6,108 bases of DNA. Source: Treponema sp. GTDB taxonomy: Bacteria > Spirochaetota > Spirochaetia > Treponematales > Breznakiellaceae. Location: the NCBI GenBank assembly GCA_031274565.1, contig JAISPY010000249.1, positions 1 to 6,108 on the forward strand, in the 5' to 3' direction. The position numbers were made by a program, and so were the translations under genes. Shown piece by piece: positions 4,966 through 6,108 of this stretch. Under the pieces are notes generated by a model. That model worked only from the letters and a program-made list of their open reading frames with translations, did no database searches and was not told where the DNA came from. Position 1 is the first letter of the stretch. Each line of letters opens with the position of its first letter.

Positions 4966-6108
4966 TTAGGGGCCTGTCCAAGTCGTTCCGTTGAAGGTAT
5001 AGGTGCCCTGCCGTTTGCCCTGGTCGTCGTAGTAGGTCTTGAAGTTACCGCGTATTTCTGCATCAGACGATATAGTACAATTCGCCGGGAGGCTCACCGT
5101 ACTCAGCGTGCTACAGCGGTCGAAGGCGTAATAGCCGATGGAGCTTGCCACCGGGAGGTTCACCGTACTCAGCGCGCTACAGCCGTCGAAGGCGTACTCG
5201 TCGATGGTGCTTGCCTTCGGGAGGCTCACCGAACTCAGCGTGCTACAGTTCTGGAAGGCGGAATAGCCGATGGAGGTTGCCACCGGGAGACTCACCGTAC
5301 TCAGCGCGCTACATCTGTAGAAGGCGCCCCCGCCGATGGAGGTTGCCTTCGGGAAGCTCACCGTACTCAGCACGCTACAGGCGTAGAAGGCGTAATTGCC
5401 GATGGAGGTTGCCGCCGGGAGACTCACCGAAGTCAGCATGGTACAGCCACTGAAGGTGCCATCGTCGATGGAGGTTACCACCGGGAGGCTCACCGTACTC
5501 AGCGCGGTACACTGAGCGAAGGCGTAATCGCCGATGGAGGTTGCCACCGGGAGGTCCACCGTACTCAGCGCCTTACAGAGAGAGAAAGCGTAATTGCCGA
5601 TGGTTGTGACGTTCGCGCCGCTTATTTCCTTGAGGGCGGTGAAGTTCTTAAAAGTCGGTGCGCTGTATAATGATGTTCCGGCCTTTATGCTTTGGGCCGC
5701 ATCAGGCAGGGTGAGGGACACGATGTATTTCTCCCCAGTATTGGCGGTTCCGGGGTCAAACTCCGTTCCCATCATGGTACTGGCCGAAAGGTCCAGGTCC
5801 ACGTATTTGTTCTTGCTTTGCAGCGTAGTCAGTAGATTTCCCCATTCGCTACTGGGGATATTCACCGTTAAGGGGATGGGGGCAGTAATAGTAGTACCAG
5901 CGGTACCTGTGGAGCCTAGGTAGTCTCCAACAGCCTGAGTGCTGGTGAAGGGACCCCACTGGGCCGTCAACGTTACGGCGCCGGTTACAGTATAGGGGGT
6001 CTCTGCCGGGTGGATGGTTCCACCACTGTCCTTCCAGCCCGTCAAGTCATCCCCGGCAGTTGGGGCGGCGGTTATGTTTCTCCCCCAGTCGGGCAGGGAG
6101 ATGGTGTC
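4966..6108 (-). CDS. BspA-type leucine-rich repeat surface protein (partial, N-terminus off the right edge)
   Basis: The last 380 residues are present; the frame is open to the window edge, so the true start is outside. Residues 1-51 resemble an InlB B-repeat/Listeria-Bacteroides repeat (SLPDWG..., GWKDSGG, ending VTLTAQW). A linker (about 52-155) includes a VNIPSSEWGNLL...YVDLDLS segment and an EFDPGTANTGEKYIVSLTLP stretch. Eight LRR_5/TpLRR repeats follow (about 168-341) with period 22, consensus ATSIGxYAFxxCxxLSTVSLP, and an invariant Cys three residues after the conserved Phe. The tail is FKTYYDDQGKRQGTYTFNGTTWTGP-like. Family knowledge: BspA and TpLRR proteins are secreted or surface proteins implicated in adhesion and protein binding. 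Signal peptide and anchor cannot be judged here. The gene seems unrelated to the bat operon. The style matches proteins I associate with termite-gut treponemes. Confidence 0.9.
   Translation of the reverse strand, partial: DTISLPDWGRNITAAPTAGDDLTGWKDSGGTIHPAETPYTVTGAVTLTAQWGPFTSTQAVGDYLGSTGTAGTTITAPIPLTVNIPSSEWGNLLTTLQSKNKYVDLDLSASTMMGTEFDPGTANTGEKYIVSLTLPDAAQSIKAGTSLYSAPTFKNFTALKEISGANVTTIGNYAFSLCKALSTVDLPVATSIGDYAFAQCTALSTVSLPVVTSIDDGTFSGCTMLTSVSLPAATSIGNYAFYACSVLSTVSFPKATSIGGGAFYRCSALSTVSLPVATSIGYSAFQNCSTLSSVSLPKASTIDEYAFDGCSALSTVNLPVASSIGYYAFDRCSTLSTVSLPANCTISSDAEIRGNFKTYYDDQGKRQGTYTFNGTTWTGP
5086..5616 (-). repeat. 66-bp tandem repeat array, eight copies, encoding the LRRs
   Basis: On the plus strand the motif caccg(t/a)actcagc recurs at 5095, 5161, 5227, 5293, 5359, 5425, 5491 and 5557, with an unbroken 66-bp period (one copy reads gaagtcagc). 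Each unit encodes one 22-residue LRR. Much of each unit is nearly identical in DNA, and differences cluster at the two or three codons before the conserved Ala-Phe and between the Phe and the Cys-x-x-Leu motif. Loss or gain of whole units would keep the frame. Confidence 0.92.

Noticed and set aside
4962..4972. CCCC-TTA-GGGG palindrome at the LRR stop as a terminator
   Set aside because: The stem is only 4 bp and no U-run follows on the minus strand.
4653..5063. Minus-strand open frame of 136 residues across the intergenic region
   Set aside because: It overlaps the LRR gene end in another frame, is Gly/Pro/Arg-rich, and then contains an RITRIKK-type stretch typical of translated intergenic repeats rather than a real protein.
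5086..5616. Regularly spaced repeats resembling a CRISPR array
   Set aside because: The units are contiguous 66-bp coding repeats with conserved LRR residues, not short palindromic repeats separated by unique spacers.
4795..5670. Long plus-strand open frame encoding a His/Arg-rich repeat protein
   Set aside because: It is antisense to the LRR gene. Its repeats are the 66-bp array read backwards; because 66 is a multiple of three, stops are avoided by chance. The composition is implausible and no clear RBS was seen.
6043..6045. TTG as the start of the LRR protein
   Set aside because: The frame continues upstream to the window edge with in-frame InlB-repeat sequence, so the true start lies outside the window.

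Overview
The window most likely comes from a spirochaete of the genus Treponema, probably the insect/termite-gut lineage. This is an inference from gene order and protein style, not from a database match. Two signals support it: a compact Bat-type operon in the gene order I recall from Borrelia and Treponema (DUF58, short BatD-like protein, two VWA proteins, TPR lipoprotein), and a BspA/TpLRR-type leucine-rich repeat surface protein of a style abundant in termite-gut treponemes.

All convincing genes lie on the minus strand. Reading in the direction of transcription (right to left): (1) 6108-4966, the C-terminal 380 residues of an LRR_5 protein whose N-terminus lies beyond the right edge. It carries an InlB/Listeria-Bacteroides-type repeat, a linker, and eight 22-residue LRRs encoded by a 66-bp tandem array. 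(2) 4965-4529, a 437-bp gap with no convincing gene. It holds a GC-rich block with hairpins, an 18-bp-arm inverted repeat of the 'ATCCGTGTAATCCGTGG' type, three 10-bp-phased GACGCGAA units, and the likely promoter region of the next operon. (3) 4528-1, the bat operon: a DUF58 protein, a membrane-anchored BatD-like protein, BatA-like and BatB-like VWA proteins with intact MIDAS motifs, and a TPR lipoprotein (BatC-like) running off the left edge.

The bat genes are tightly packed: a 16-bp gap, two 4-bp ATGA overlaps and one 8-bp overlap, so they are almost certainly co-transcribed and translationally coupled. In the usual model a MoxR AAA+ ATPase works with the DUF58 protein in the cytoplasm, while the VWA proteins, the BatD-like protein and the TPR lipoprotein form an inner-membrane/periplasmic complex, possibly chaperone-like or stress-related. 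The biochemical role of Bat systems is not settled.

The main oddities are the absence of moxR directly upstream of the DUF58 gene, where it is expected, and the dense repeat cluster occupying that junction. I did not find a clearly new multi-gene system. The most unusual sequence is the intergenic repeat/hairpin block at about 4620-4965.
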